The position numbers and the translations under genes were made by a program. Positions 17,269 to 26,168 of a stretch of 57,305 nucleotides of DNA are shown piece after piece. Each line of letters starts with the position of its first letter. Position 1 is the stretch's first letter. The notes under the pieces are model-generated. The model ran no database searches and was not told the origin of the DNA. It was given only the letters and a program-made list of their open reading frames with translations. Location: assembly GCA_002314455.1 (NCBI GenBank), contig DCFZ01000002.1:66017-123321 (forward strand), in the 5' to 3' direction. This DNA is from Lentisphaeria bacterium UBA1791. GTDB taxonomy: Bacteria; Verrucomicrobiota; Lentisphaeria; Victivallales; Victivallaceae.

Positions 17269-18540
17269 ATGAAAACGTTTTTAACGCACCTTTTTGCGCT
17301 TCTTAATGCGGAGTATCAATACGCCGTCTTGCGCAACTTTGAGGAACTTCCCGACGGCAATTCGAGCCGGGACGTCGATCTGTTGATTCCCAAAAGCGAA
17401 TTGCGCCGCTTGCGCAAAATTTTGCCGCAGTTGGCGCACGAAGATCACTGCCGCATTCTTTACACCAATGAGGACAATCAGTTTTTCACGATTGTTTTCG
17501 TCGATGGAGCGTTTGAAGTTTTTCAACTTGATTTTCAGTACAATTTCGCGTGGATGGGCATTGATCTCTTGGATGAGCGCGAAGTGTTGAAAAAGCGCAT
17601 TTTCAACGGCAAAGTCTATCACTTGCCGCCCTATCTGACGTTTTTGCCGAAATACCTCTACTCGCGCATCCTGGGGGCGGCGTATCCGCAAAAGTATGCC
17701 GCAGTCCGCGCGGCGGCGCTCGCTGATAATGAAGCGGCGATTGAGGCGCATCTGACGAAAATGTCCGGCGGTCGCGGCGGCTTGGCGTACTGGGATAAAG
17801 CCGGCAAGTGGACGTTGCGCAGGCAGGCGTTTTTCGCCGCCTTGAAACAACATTTCGGGCGGGCGTTTTCCCGTATGGCGCTTTTTCTCGGCGGCTATTT
17901 CCTCGACCTTTTCCGCCGGCGCGGATTGATGATCTCCTTTTCCGGTCCCGACGGGTGCGGCAAGACGACGGTGATCGAATTGTTGCGCAAGAGATTGGCG
18001 GTCAATACGCCGGTTTTGTTTCACTTCCGTCCGTCGCTTTTGCCCAACCTCGGCGAAGTCGCTCACAAGGCGAAAGTGATCAAAGAGGTCGACCGCAACT
18101 TCGACAAGCCCCATCGCGGCAGCAAAAAGGGGATCTTAAGTTCGCTGATCCGGTTGAATTACTATATGTTGGACTACAGTTTGGGGTACTTGGTCAAAGT
18201 TCTGCCGCTTCGTCAGCGTAAATCGATCGTCTTTTTTGACCGCTACTTTACCGACGTCATCGTCGACAGCGAGCGCAGCAGTATTTATTTGAGCCCGAAA
18301 TTCATCGCCTTCTGGCGTTTTTTCCTGCCGCGTTGTCAATATAATTTCCTCTTTCGCGTCGAGCCGGAAACGATTTTGTCGCGAAAAAAAGAATTGACCA
18401 AAGAGGATATGCAAGTCATCTATTCCCGTCTGGAATATCTCGCTTCCATCGACAAGCGTTATTATTGGATCGACAACAACACGACCCCCGAAGCGGCGGT
18501 CGATCAGATTTTGGATGCTTTGGGGAGGTATGGAAAGTAA
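17269..18540 (+). CDS. nucleotidyltransferase-like / P-loop kinase fusion
   Basis: A 423-aa two-domain protein. Residues 1-130 contain a pol-beta-type core (SSRDVDLLIPKSEL, with D35 and D37 as the DxD pair, then VFQLDFQYNF). Residues 220-423 form a thymidylate-kinase-like P-loop domain with Walker A FSGPDGCGKTT (224-234), a lid-like basic stretch and FFDRYFTD (a DRY/Y-type base-binding motif). Proteins of this build occur in polysaccharide clusters; the substrate is unknown. It could phosphorylate a lipid- or sugar-linked intermediate. Cytosolic, no signal peptide. Confidence 0.75.
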   Translation: MKTFLTHLFALLNAEYQYAVLRNFEELPDGNSSRDVDLLIPKSELRRLRKILPQLAHEDHCRILYTNEDNQFFTIVFVDGAFEVFQLDFQYNFAWMGIDLLDEREVLKKRIFNGKVYHLPPYLTFLPKYLYSRILGAAYPQKYAAVRAAALADNEAAIEAHLTKMSGGRGGLAYWDKAGKWTLRRQAFFAALKQHFGRAFSRMALFLGGYFLDLFRRRGLMISFSGPDGCGKTTVIELLRKRLAVNTPVLFHFRPSLLPNLGEVAHKAKVIKEVDRNFDKPHRGSKKGILSSLIRLNYYMLDYSLGYLVKVLPLRQRKSIVFFDRYFTDVIVDSERSSIYLSPKFIAFWRFFLPRCQYNFLFRVEPETILSRKKELTKEDMQVIYSRLEYLASIDKRYYWIDNNTTPEAAVDQILDALGRYGK

Positions 18541-18544
18541 ATCT

Positions 18545-19559
18545 ATGACAGACATTTCGCAAAAACAAAATTTTTATTGGATTGATTCCGTCAAGGGATT
18601 ATGCATGCTCTGTGTTTATTGGATGCATAGCGAGGCGTATTGTCCAATTGTATCGCAATTTTCAATCTCATCGGTTGTATCGCCATTTTATGTGAACGCT
18701 TTTTTTATAGTCAGCGGATTCCTTTTTTTCTATACACTCGTCGAAAATGAGCAAGATTATGCCGCACGATGTTGGAAAAAAGGTGAAAATGTAATTTTCC
18801 GGTTGCTGATCCCAACTGTTCTGTTTTCGTCGTTGAACTTTGTCCCGAAATGCATTTTTCATATGAAAGAAATTTCACTTCCGGTATTTTGTTTCAATAT
18901 TTTAGGTGGAATCTCTTTTTGGTTTACCTCTGCGCTGGTAATTACTCAATTCGTTATGATATTCCTTTGCTTGGTCTTTAAGAAAAAGATTTGGGTATCT
19001 TATCTCGTCTTGTGTCTTATTACTGATTTCAGTATGGATGAAAAATTATTTTCCATCTCCGGTTCCATGGTATTGGAAAAGCGGTTTGGCTGGGTGTTTT
19101 CTATTTTCGATAGGTGGATTGTATTATCGTTATGAGGTGTTTATAGATCGCCATAAAGTTGCATTCTGTGTCATTGCGTTGCTTCTTATTTCAGGAATTT
19201 GCCGGATTGGAAAAACTTCCCCTTTGTGGGTTATGATGTCATGTAATTTTAATTATTCCGGATGCTTGGTCATGGTTTCGACATCCCTTTTGTTATTTCA
19301 GATGATGAAAAAATTACCAGACTTGAGGATCTTGAGTTTTATCGGCAAACATTCCATTACATTTTATTTTTTTTCCGGTGCGTTGCCGGCGCTGTGTGGG
19401 GCGATATGGCGCCGGTTTTTTCCGGGGATATCGCATTATCTCTATATTTTTGCTGCAATCAGTTGTGAGTTGCTTCTTGCTACAATAATCACATGGGGAA
19501 TTCACAAGTTTGCTCCATTTTTATTGGATTTGCGCAAATTAACAGCAAAGCATAAGTGA
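18545..19559 (+). pseudogene. acyltransferase family 3, frameshifted
   Basis: Membrane acyltransferase with an intact start (FYWIDSVKGLCMLCVYWMHS) whose first frame ends at 19135. From about 19046 the protein continues in the +1 frame (YFPSPVPWYWKSGLAGC to 19559). The frames meet in the A5 run 19041-19045; removing one A gives one protein of about 337 aa. The gene is markedly AT-rich compared with its neighbours on both sides, which suggests a separate origin. It is the second acyltransferase in this operon broken at an A run. Confidence 0.72.
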
Positions 19560-19562
19560 GCG

Positions 19563-21290
19563 ATGTTTTTTGTTATAGACGGCGGTAACGGCGCGACGTT
19601 TTTCCTGTCGGCGGCGAGTTTTGCCGACTGGAAAAAAAGTCTGGAATTTTATCAGGGCGTTTCGTGGCTTGCCAAGGTCAAGAAACAGCTCCTGACGGCG
19701 GCGTATTGCGTGATGAAGTGCAAGGCGAAAACGACCGCTGACGAAGTCGTCGCGGCGTTGCACAAAGTCTTGCCGGATGATGTTGCGTTTACGCTTGGCG
19801 AACACGATTCCGCGATGATCTCGCCGACGCGCGACAAGGTCGTCATTCATCATCACGGGCAAAGTTATGAAAAATTTGCCGTCGGTGCAAGTCGCGACGG
19901 TGTCGCGCGCGAACTGGAATTTTATCACCTTTTGCAGGAAAAAAAGCCGCAAAGTTTTTGTTTTTCCAACATCGAGGCGGGGCAAAGCGATGCCCGTTGC
20001 GTTCACTTTAAAATGGCGTATGCGCCGCGGCAAAAGGCTCGCCGCGAAGACCTGCCGCTTGAAGTCTACCGCGAATTTTTCGACTTGAAGCGCGAAGCGG
20101 ATGTTTCGTGGGCTTGTTGTTGGGATCGCCTCGCGTTGCCGGTCGAGATCCCCGCGGCTTTCCGCGAGGGGATGACGCCGGTCGGTGCAGTTCACCGCGA
20201 CTTCAAGCCGTGGAACGTGAAACTCGGCAAAAAAGTTCAGCTTTTCGACTTTGAAAGTGTTTCGTCCGGCTTGCCGCTGGAGGACTTTTTCAATTACTTT
20301 GTCGATCCCGCGCTTCACTTCGGGAGCGTCCGCGAATGTCTGATCACGTTGCGTGAGCAGAAACTTTGGGAACAGGCGCAAAAACTTTTGATTATGCAGG
20401 GAATTTCGCCGACCGAAGTCGACCGGTATTGGAAATATTATCTGTTGGAGCGTTACGATCACTTCGATCGTGCCGGCGCGCCGGAGCTGGCGAAAAAGTT
20501 TCTGGCGCTTTATCACGAAAAACCTCCTGCTGAAGTGTCGCTTCGTCGCGCCGTTTTTGAAGTCGCCGGGATCGTCCTCTTCGCCGCTTTGATCCGGCTC
20601 TGGTATGCGTGGTGCCACCCCTTGGAAAGCAACGACGGAATTCGTTATCTTTCCTGGATCCGGCAGTGGGTGAGCGAGGGCAGTTGCGAATCTTTGCTGG
20701 TTCGGCCGCCGCTTTTTTTCTATTTGGCGAGGGGGCTTATGGCGTGCGGACTTTCGGTGGAAAATGCGACGCTCGCGATCAACCTGGCGGCGGGATCGCT
20801 GTTGGTCATCCCCGTTTATCTTGCGGGGCGCGCTCTCTGGAAGAAGCATTTTTCCGGCATCGCCGCGGCGTTCTTTTGCGCCGTGATGCCGAAACTGGTG
20901 AAGTTTTCCTGCGTCCGCTTGCGCGATGGGCTTTATCTCTTTTTCATCGGCTGGGTGATCGCCTTTTGGGCGTGGGCGTTTCAGGCGGAAAACGACCGGC
21001 GGGGCGTCTGGTCGGCGTTCTTCTGCGGCTTGGCGATGGCGTTGGGCGTGATGTGCCGCTTTGAGATGCTGGAATTTTTGCCGTGGGTGGTGCTGACACT
21101 GCCCATTCTCGCGTTGTGCATTTGCAGAAGCTGGCGTTGTGCGTTGCTCTTTCCGCTGATGGTGTTGCTTGGATTGGCGGTCGGGATCGTCGGCATTTCG
21201 ATATTGCCGGGCATGCCGCCCGTGTGGCAAAGCTACCTCAACCGCATCCGGATGCAATTCTGGATGTGGAAGCTCTGGGGATTGCGCTGA
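19563..21290 (+). CDS. kinase-like domain fused to GT-C membrane glycosyltransferase (N-terminal part)
   Basis: 575 aa. Residues 1-320 resemble the APH/LPS-kinase fold: VGAVHRDFKPWNVKL gives the catalytic HRD (H211-D213) and N, and FDFE (229-231) stands where DFG usually is. From about residue 337 it becomes a multi-spanning GT-C/ArnT-like protein (NDGIRYLSWIRQWV, RPPLFFYLARGLM, RLRDGLYLFFIGWVIAF). It ends abruptly after an amphipathic helix. The next frame, starting TGATG at 21290, continues with more membrane helices and a soluble domain, so these are either coupled subunits or one frameshifted gene. I do not know a characterised protein with this fusion. Confidence 0.7.
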   Translation: MFFVIDGGNGATFFLSAASFADWKKSLEFYQGVSWLAKVKKQLLTAAYCVMKCKAKTTADEVVAALHKVLPDDVAFTLGEHDSAMISPTRDKVVIHHHGQSYEKFAVGASRDGVARELEFYHLLQEKKPQSFCFSNIEAGQSDARCVHFKMAYAPRQKARREDLPLEVYREFFDLKREADVSWACCWDRLALPVEIPAAFREGMTPVGAVHRDFKPWNVKLGKKVQLFDFESVSSGLPLEDFFNYFVDPALHFGSVRECLITLREQKLWEQAQKLLIMQGISPTEVDRYWKYYLLERYDHFDRAGAPELAKKFLALYHEKPPAEVSLRRAVFEVAGIVLFAALIRLWYAWCHPLESNDGIRYLSWIRQWVSEGSCESLLVRPPLFFYLARGLMACGLSVENATLAINLAAGSLLVIPVYLAGRALWKKHFSGIAAAFFCAVMPKLVKFSCVRLRDGLYLFFIGWVIAFWAWAFQAENDRRGVWSAFFCGLAMALGVMCRFEMLEFLPWVVLTLPILALCICRSWRCALLFPLMVLLGLAVGIVGISILPGMPPVWQSYLNRIRMQFWMWKLWGLR

Positions 21291-22498
21291 TGTTGCACTC
21301 TTTTTTGATTATTTCCCGGGGTATGTGGGAGCCGATCGGCGTCGTTTTTGCCGTGAGTTTAGTCTGGATGTTGATCCGGATGATCTTCTGCGGCGAATGG
21401 CGCAACGCGGTGCGCTGGTGCTATCTTCTGGGCGGGCTCGGCGCGTGGTTGTGGCGGCTGAAGCTTCATATTCAAAGTCCGCGCTATCACAATGTCTTTC
21501 TCTTTGTCGCGCTCTTTTGCATCCTTGATCTCTTTGAAAGTTTCCCGTTGCCAAAAGTGTGGAAACGACTGCTCTTTTTCGCCGGGATCGCCTGTTGTTT
21601 CGGCCACGCCGTGATTGTCTATGAGCAGGATCGCCAGGTGTGTCAGCTCTACGAAACCATCCGAAAAGATGCCGCACATTACCATCGCACGCTTGCGCTT
21701 TCATACGACACCAATACGGGGCGCCACCGCTATTATACGCAGTTGGCGTTGTACGCCCCCGACCGGCAGCAGCCGCTGGCGGAACTGGCGCGCGGTTTGA
21801 AGGAAAATTTGCGTGTTTACGATGGCGATTACGATGCCGTTTACCTCTTTGCCGGCGTGAAAAAATCTGAACTTGCGCTGTTGCCGCAACTGGCAACATT
21901 GATGCCGGAAATGGAGCAAGTCGGCATGGTGTGGATGAACCGCTATCACAAAAAGGCGCTGGTCGTCTACCGCTATTTACCCAAGGCGGAAAAGCCGGAG
22001 ATTCCGGTCGGTGCGTTGATCTCAAACGGCGATTTTTCGCAATCGGCGCTCCCCGCGCGGCGGCAACAATTTTTAACGCAATTCGGCAAGAATATGCCGC
22101 GCGTGAATGATGAAGCATTTGATCCGCCCGCCAACTGGAACTTCTATCAGAGCCTCGCGGGCAGAACGAACTCCTTTTTTACGATCAGACGCGATCCGGC
22201 AGGCACGGCTCTGCATCTGGAAGCCGATGGTTATCTGGCGGCGATTTCGCCTGCAATCGAGCTCCTGACGGAAAAGAAATTGAGCTTTTCCGTCAAGGCG
22301 GAAAGTGAATCGCTGTTGCAGATTTCCCGCGGCGTTCGCGAAGGAGGACTTTTCCCGATCGTCCTTTTTCCGCTGAAAGCCGGCGAAGAAAAGCGTTATG
22401 AGATCACGTTGCCCGTCTATCCCGGGAAACCCCAAAGCGAGATCTGGTTCTGGCTGGATCACGGGGCGATCGATCTGAAAGACGTGAGGATCCGGTAA
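21290..22498 (+). CDS. C-terminal half of GT-C-like protein, or coupled membrane partner
   Basis: About 402 aa. It opens with three or four membrane segments (HSFLIISRGMWEPIGVVFA), then a charged linker (KLHIQSPRYHNVFLFVALFC) and a soluble beta-rich C-terminal region from residue 130 onward (ALVVYRYLPKAEKPEIPVGA, NGDFSQ). The NGDF...W pattern and the beta-sandwich look of the end recall carbohydrate-binding modules. ATG 21290 overlaps the preceding TGA. The GT-C core upstream lacks its last helices, so I think both ORFs were once one polypeptide. Confidence 0.65.
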   Translation: MLHSFLIISRGMWEPIGVVFAVSLVWMLIRMIFCGEWRNAVRWCYLLGGLGAWLWRLKLHIQSPRYHNVFLFVALFCILDLFESFPLPKVWKRLLFFAGIACCFGHAVIVYEQDRQVCQLYETIRKDAAHYHRTLALSYDTNTGRHRYYTQLALYAPDRQQPLAELARGLKENLRVYDGDYDAVYLFAGVKKSELALLPQLATLMPEMEQVGMVWMNRYHKKALVVYRYLPKAEKPEIPVGALISNGDFSQSALPARRQQFLTQFGKNMPRVNDEAFDPPANWNFYQSLAGRTNSFFTIRRDPAGTALHLEADGYLAAISPAIELLTEKKLSFSVKAESESLLQISRGVREGGLFPIVLFPLKAGEEKRYEITLPVYPGKPQSEIWFWLDHGAIDLKDVRIR

Positions 22499-22504
22499 AA
22501 GCAG

Positions 22505-23731
22505 ATGAAAATTTTTATTTCCGCTTACGCCTGCGAGCCGCAAAAAGGTTCGGAACCGGGGATCGGCTGGAACGTCGTCAACGAACTTGCCAGATATCAC
22601 GAAGTTCATGTCTTGACGCGCGCCAATAATCTGCCGAGTATTCAGGCGGCGTTGGCGGGCGTTGAGCGCAAGCCGTTCTTTTACGGTTACGATCTGCCGA
22701 AATGGCTTTCGTTCTGGAAGAAAAAGCGGCGCGGCTATCACCTCTATTATTACTTGTGGCAGTACGGAGCCTATTTCAAATACCGGAAATTCGTCAACTC
22801 GTTTGGCTTTGATCAGGTCGTGCATCTGACGTTCGCCAATATTTCCATGCCGTCGCTTTTTATGCTCTGCCGTCCGACGACGGTGTGGGGACCGATCGGC
22901 AGGGCGTCGATTCCGCCCGCCGTGCGGCGGGCATTGCCGTGGCGCGTGAAGATCAAGGAATCTTTGCGAAGCTTGAGTATGAAAACGCTGACGTTTTTCG
23001 ACCTCGGGCGCATTCTGACGCCGCGCTGTGCCGACTGGATCATCGAAAGCGGCGCGGAAATTGGCAAAAGCTGTTTTCCGCAACGCTGGCAGAAAAAGGT
23101 GTTGTTCCATCCGCAGACCGGCATCAACACCGCCGAGCCGGAATACCGGATCGTGCGTCAGCGTAACGCCGACGGCAAGGTGCGGCTTTTGATCTGCAGC
23201 GAATTTCTTCATTGGAAAGGGGTGACCTTTGCCGCCGAGGTTTTCGGCAGAATCGCTTCGCAACGCGCTGACGTTGAACTTCACATTTACGGTTCCGGCC
23301 CGGAAAAACAGGCGATGAAAAAGATTTTTCATCGCTACGGCGTGGAAGCGCGCGTTGAGTGGAAAGGTTTCGTCGGCAAACAGGAGATGCTGCAGGCGCT
23401 GTTCGACGCGGATATTCTGCTTTATCCGTCGTACCATCACGGTCTTGCGACGGTCATTCTGCAAGCGATGTATGCGAAACTTCCCATTGTGACGATCGCC
23501 GGCGATCCCGTCGCCCGGTGTGTCGCCGAAGGGGGGGGGGGCGTCGTCGACGGCGCGACGATGGCGGAAATATTGGACAATTTGACGGCGGAAACCATGC
23601 ATTTGATCGAATCGCCTGAATTGCGGCAGACCTGCGGGCAAACCGGGCGGAAATTGATCGAGGAAAAATACGAGTGGTCGATCCTGTGCCGCCGGCTTTC
23701 CGAATTGCTTGAAGAGATTTCGGCGCGCTGA
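22505..23731 (+). CDS. GT4 glycosyltransferase containing poly-G tract
   Basis: GT-B enzyme of 408 aa. ISAYACEPQKGSEPGIGWN at the N-terminus and SEFLHWKGVTFAAEVFG, then YPSYHHGLATVILQAMYAKLPIV, are GT4 marks. An uninterrupted run of 11 G at 23531-23541 encodes part of EGGGG (342-346). With 10 or 12 G the frame would stop after about 18-30 further codons and cut off the last helices. ON in this sequence. It follows the GT-C gene by 6 bp. Confidence 0.88.
   Translation: MKIFISAYACEPQKGSEPGIGWNVVNELARYHEVHVLTRANNLPSIQAALAGVERKPFFYGYDLPKWLSFWKKKRRGYHLYYYLWQYGAYFKYRKFVNSFGFDQVVHLTFANISMPSLFMLCRPTTVWGPIGRASIPPAVRRALPWRVKIKESLRSLSMKTLTFFDLGRILTPRCADWIIESGAEIGKSCFPQRWQKKVLFHPQTGINTAEPEYRIVRQRNADGKVRLLICSEFLHWKGVTFAAEVFGRIASQRADVELHIYGSGPEKQAMKKIFHRYGVEARVEWKGFVGKQEMLQALFDADILLYPSYHHGLATVILQAMYAKLPIVTIAGDPVARCVAEGGGGVVDGATMAEILDNLTAETMHLIESPELRQTCGQTGRKLIEEKYEWSILCRRLSELLEEISAR
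23531..23541 (+). repeat. G11 homopolymer inside a glycosyltransferase gene
   Basis: Eleven consecutive G inside the coding frame (gaa, 11 G, cgtc). Loss of one G leads to TGA near 23583, and gain of one leads to a stop near 23619. Long G tracts in glycan genes are the classic contingency-locus design in Campylobacter and other mucosal bacteria. Confidence 0.75.
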
Positions 23732-23733
23732 AT

Positions 23734-25047
23734 ATGCGTATATTGCATTACTTTTTGGGCTTTCATCGCCAAGGCGGATTGAACCGTTACGCGGCGGATC
23801 TCGCACTTGCGCAACGCGCGGCGGGCGACGAGGTCTTTACGCTCTATCCGACGGGCAGCTGGCGCGTGCCGAAAAAGGCGGATATCCGCGCCCGGGGAAA
23901 AATCCGCGGCGTCGCTTGTTTTGCGCTGACGGGGGGACCTGCCGTGCCGCTCCTGGACGGGGTCGCGTCGCCTGAAATGCTGCTGGATTGTCCGCGTAAA
24001 CTTTCCGCGGAAACGATGGGAAAATTCTGGCGGATCGTCAAGCCCGACGTCGTGCATATCCACACATGGATGGGATTTCCTGCGGAACTTTTTGATTTTA
24101 TTTGTTCTTCCGGCGCAAAGATCGTCTATACGACGCACGATTATTTCGGGTTGTGCCCCAAGGTGAACCGGTTGCGGCGCGACGGTACGGTCTGCCGGGA
24201 TTGCAGGGATGAAAATTGTTCGCAGTGCAATCAAGATGCGCCGACGGAGCGCCGGCAGTTTTTGCGCAACTGGGAATTTCTGATCCGTCTGCGTAAAATT
24301 TTGCTGCCGTTGAAACGGTTAATCTCAAGAGGGCACGATTTTTCGCCTGAAATTTTGCCGGCAACTGACGTCAAGCCGTTCGGCAAGTTGCGCGATCGTT
24401 ACGTCAACTGGCTGAAACAATGCGACGTGATCCACTTCAACAGTCCCGTGACGGAAAAGATCTTTACATTGGCGATCCCCGGCTTGCACGGAGCGATGCT
24501 CCCCATCACCCACGGCGGAATCTGTGACCGCCGGAAAGGCGATGCGTCGATCCACGATCCATTGCGTTTGCTTTTTTTAGGGCCGGTGGCGCCCTACAAG
24601 GGGTTGCCGATGCTTTTGGACGTGCTGAATCAGCTGGAAACAAAAAAAATCCAAAATTGGAAATTGGATGTTTACGGTGGTGTTGGAAAAAATCAGAAGC
24701 GCGTGATATATTATGGCAGTTATGATACGGAAACGTTGTGGGAAGTTCTGGCGCAAAGCGATCTTTTGATCGTGCCGAGCATCTGTGATGAGACATTCGG
24801 CTTTGTGGTCGAAGAGGCGCTTTGTTGCGGAGTTCCGGTGCTTTGTTCCGACCGGGCGGGGGCGAAAGCGTTGTTGCCTGCGGAATGGGTGTTTTGCGGA
24901 TCTGAAGATCTGATGGAAAAATTAACGGCGATTCTGTCGGATCCGGAAATTCTTTTACAGCGTAAAAAGTTATTGCAAAAAGAGTGTCGTTTTACCTCGA
25001 TGGCGGAGCACGTCGATGCCGTCAAAGAGCTTTATTTGACAAGATGA
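23734..25047 (+). CDS. GT4 glycosyltransferase with Cys-rich insert
   Basis: A 437-aa GT-B protein: RILHYFLGFHRQGGLNRYA (acceptor domain glycine loop), DVVHIHTWMGFPAEL, TTHDYFGLCPKVNRL followed by CRDCRDENCSQC, a four-Cys insert that could bind zinc as in some GT4 enzymes. The donor domain shows LLFLGPVAPYKGLPMLLDVL and CDETFGFVVEEALCCGVPV. It starts just after the previous stop and overlaps the next gene as ATGA. Confidence 0.85.
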   Translation: MRILHYFLGFHRQGGLNRYAADLALAQRAAGDEVFTLYPTGSWRVPKKADIRARGKIRGVACFALTGGPAVPLLDGVASPEMLLDCPRKLSAETMGKFWRIVKPDVVHIHTWMGFPAELFDFICSSGAKIVYTTHDYFGLCPKVNRLRRDGTVCRDCRDENCSQCNQDAPTERRQFLRNWEFLIRLRKILLPLKRLISRGHDFSPEILPATDVKPFGKLRDRYVNWLKQCDVIHFNSPVTEKIFTLAIPGLHGAMLPITHGGICDRRKGDASIHDPLRLLFLGPVAPYKGLPMLLDVLNQLETKKIQNWKLDVYGGVGKNQKRVIYYGSYDTETLWEVLAQSDLLIVPSICDETFGFVVEEALCCGVPVLCSDRAGAKALLPAEWVFCGSEDLMEKLTAILSDPEILLQRKKLLQKECRFTSMAEHVDAVKELYLTR

Positions 25048-25586
25048 AGAAAAAAGTTGCGATTATCGGGACGCGGGGCATCCCCGCCTGTTACGGCGGT
25101 TTTGAGAGTCTTGCGGAACAGTTGGTGCGGCATTTGTGGGATACGTTTGAATTTACCGTCTACTGCCAGAAGTCGGCGTTTGCGGATCGTCCGGCAAAGA
25201 TCGGCAAGGTGAATTTGAAGTATGTCAACTTTAACGCCAATGGGATGCAGAGCATCTTCTACGATATGTGGTCGATTTGCGATGCGTTGCGCTACGCTGA
25301 CACGTTGCTTATTTTGGGCGTCAGCGGTTGTACGCTGTTACCCTTTTTGCGGCTTTTTGGATGCCGGAAGCGGATTATCTGCAACATCGACGGGATCGAG
25401 TGGCGCCGGGCGAAGTGGTCGAAGCTTGCGCGCATTTATTTGCGTTTCGCCGAGCGTTGTGCGGTGCGCAATGCCAATGTCGTCATCGCCGACAATCAGG
25501 TGATCGTCGACTACGTCAAGGAACGCTATCACCGCGATTGCGAATTGATCGAATACGGAGCGGACACCAAAAGTCTGGAAAAATGA
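25044..25586 (+). CDS. DUF1972 rhamnosyltransferase, N-terminal half
   Basis: 180 aa corresponding to the acceptor-binding DUF1972 domain of Cps2T/WsaD-type rhamnosyltransferases (KKVAIIGTRGIPACYGGFES, then CNIDGIEWRRAKWSK, then IADNQVIVDYVKERY). It ends at TGA 25584 just where the donor domain should begin; the missing half is the next ORF in the -1 frame. One additional A in the A5 run 25579-25583 would fuse them. Alternatively, the ATGA at 25583-25586 couples two subunits. Confidence 0.72.
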   Translation: MKKKVAIIGTRGIPACYGGFESLAEQLVRHLWDTFEFTVYCQKSAFADRPAKIGKVNLKYVNFNANGMQSIFYDMWSICDALRYADTLLILGVSGCTLLPFLRLFGCRKRIICNIDGIEWRRAKWSKLARIYLRFAERCAVRNANVVIADNQVIVDYVKERYHRDCELIEYGADTKSLEK

Positions 25587-26110
25587 TGGACGACTATCCT
25601 TTTCTGAATCAACCTTATGCTTTTGCCGTGTGCCGCATTGAGCCGGAAAACAATTTGCAGATGCTGTTGTCGGCCTTTGAGGAAAATCCCCCGATGCCGC
25701 TTGTGATCGTCGGCAACTGGCAACATAACGAATACAGTCGGACATTGTTTGAGAAATACAGCAAATTGCCGCACATTCATTTGCTCGATGCCATTTACGA
25801 TCAGCAAAAACTGAATGCCATTCGCGCAAAGTGCACCTTGTATTTGCACGGCCATTCCTGCGGCGGCACCAATCCCTCGCTGGTGGAGGCGATGTACCTC
25901 GGCTTGGCGGTAATCGCCTACGGCGTCAACTTCAACCGGGAAACGACCGAAAATCAGGCGCTTTATTTCGCCGATGCCGCGGAATTGAAAGCGCACTGTC
26001 TGCAGATCACCGAAGTCGACCGTATTGCATTGGGCGAAAGAATGAAAGCGATTGCCACGCGGCGCTACAGTTGGCAGCGGATCAGTGATTGTTACGCGAA
26101 ACTTTTTTAA
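25583..26110 (+). CDS. DUF1972 rhamnosyltransferase, C-terminal (donor) half
   Basis: 175 aa with the donor-binding half of a GT4 enzyme: PYAFAVCRIEPENNLQMLL, HGHSCGGTNPSLVEAMYLG and the E...E spacing of the nucleotide-sugar site. No acceptor domain of its own. Starts at ATG 25583 overlapping the upstream TGA. It is the last gene of the operon and runs into the terminator at 26130. Confidence 0.72.
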   Translation: MMDDYPFLNQPYAFAVCRIEPENNLQMLLSAFEENPPMPLVIVGNWQHNEYSRTLFEKYSKLPHIHLLDAIYDQQKLNAIRAKCTLYLHGHSCGGTNPSLVEAMYLGLAVIAYGVNFNRETTENQALYFADAAELKAHCLQITEVDRIALGERMKAIATRRYSWQRISDCYAKLF

Positions 26111-26129
26111 CGCGATAATGAAAAAATTG

Positions 26130-26163
26130 ATCGCAGGGTGACGGTTTCGTCATCCTGCGATTT
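26130..26163. terminator. bidirectional terminator
   Basis: ATCGCAGGGTGACG (26130-26143) pairs with CGTCATCCTGCGAT (26148-26161) around GTTT, and T9 follows. It separates the end of the glycan operon from the convergent trpB gene. Confidence 0.9.
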
Positions 26164-26168
26164 TTTTT

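Noticed and set aside
19539..21257. 572-codon open frame on the minus strand
   Set aside because: Low-complexity His/Arg/Gln-rich shadow of the kinase/GT-C gene; no start signal or domain.
22073..23806. 577-codon open frame on the minus strand across two glycosyltransferases
   Set aside because: Antisense of two well-supported GT genes, no ribosome-binding site and no recognisable motif.
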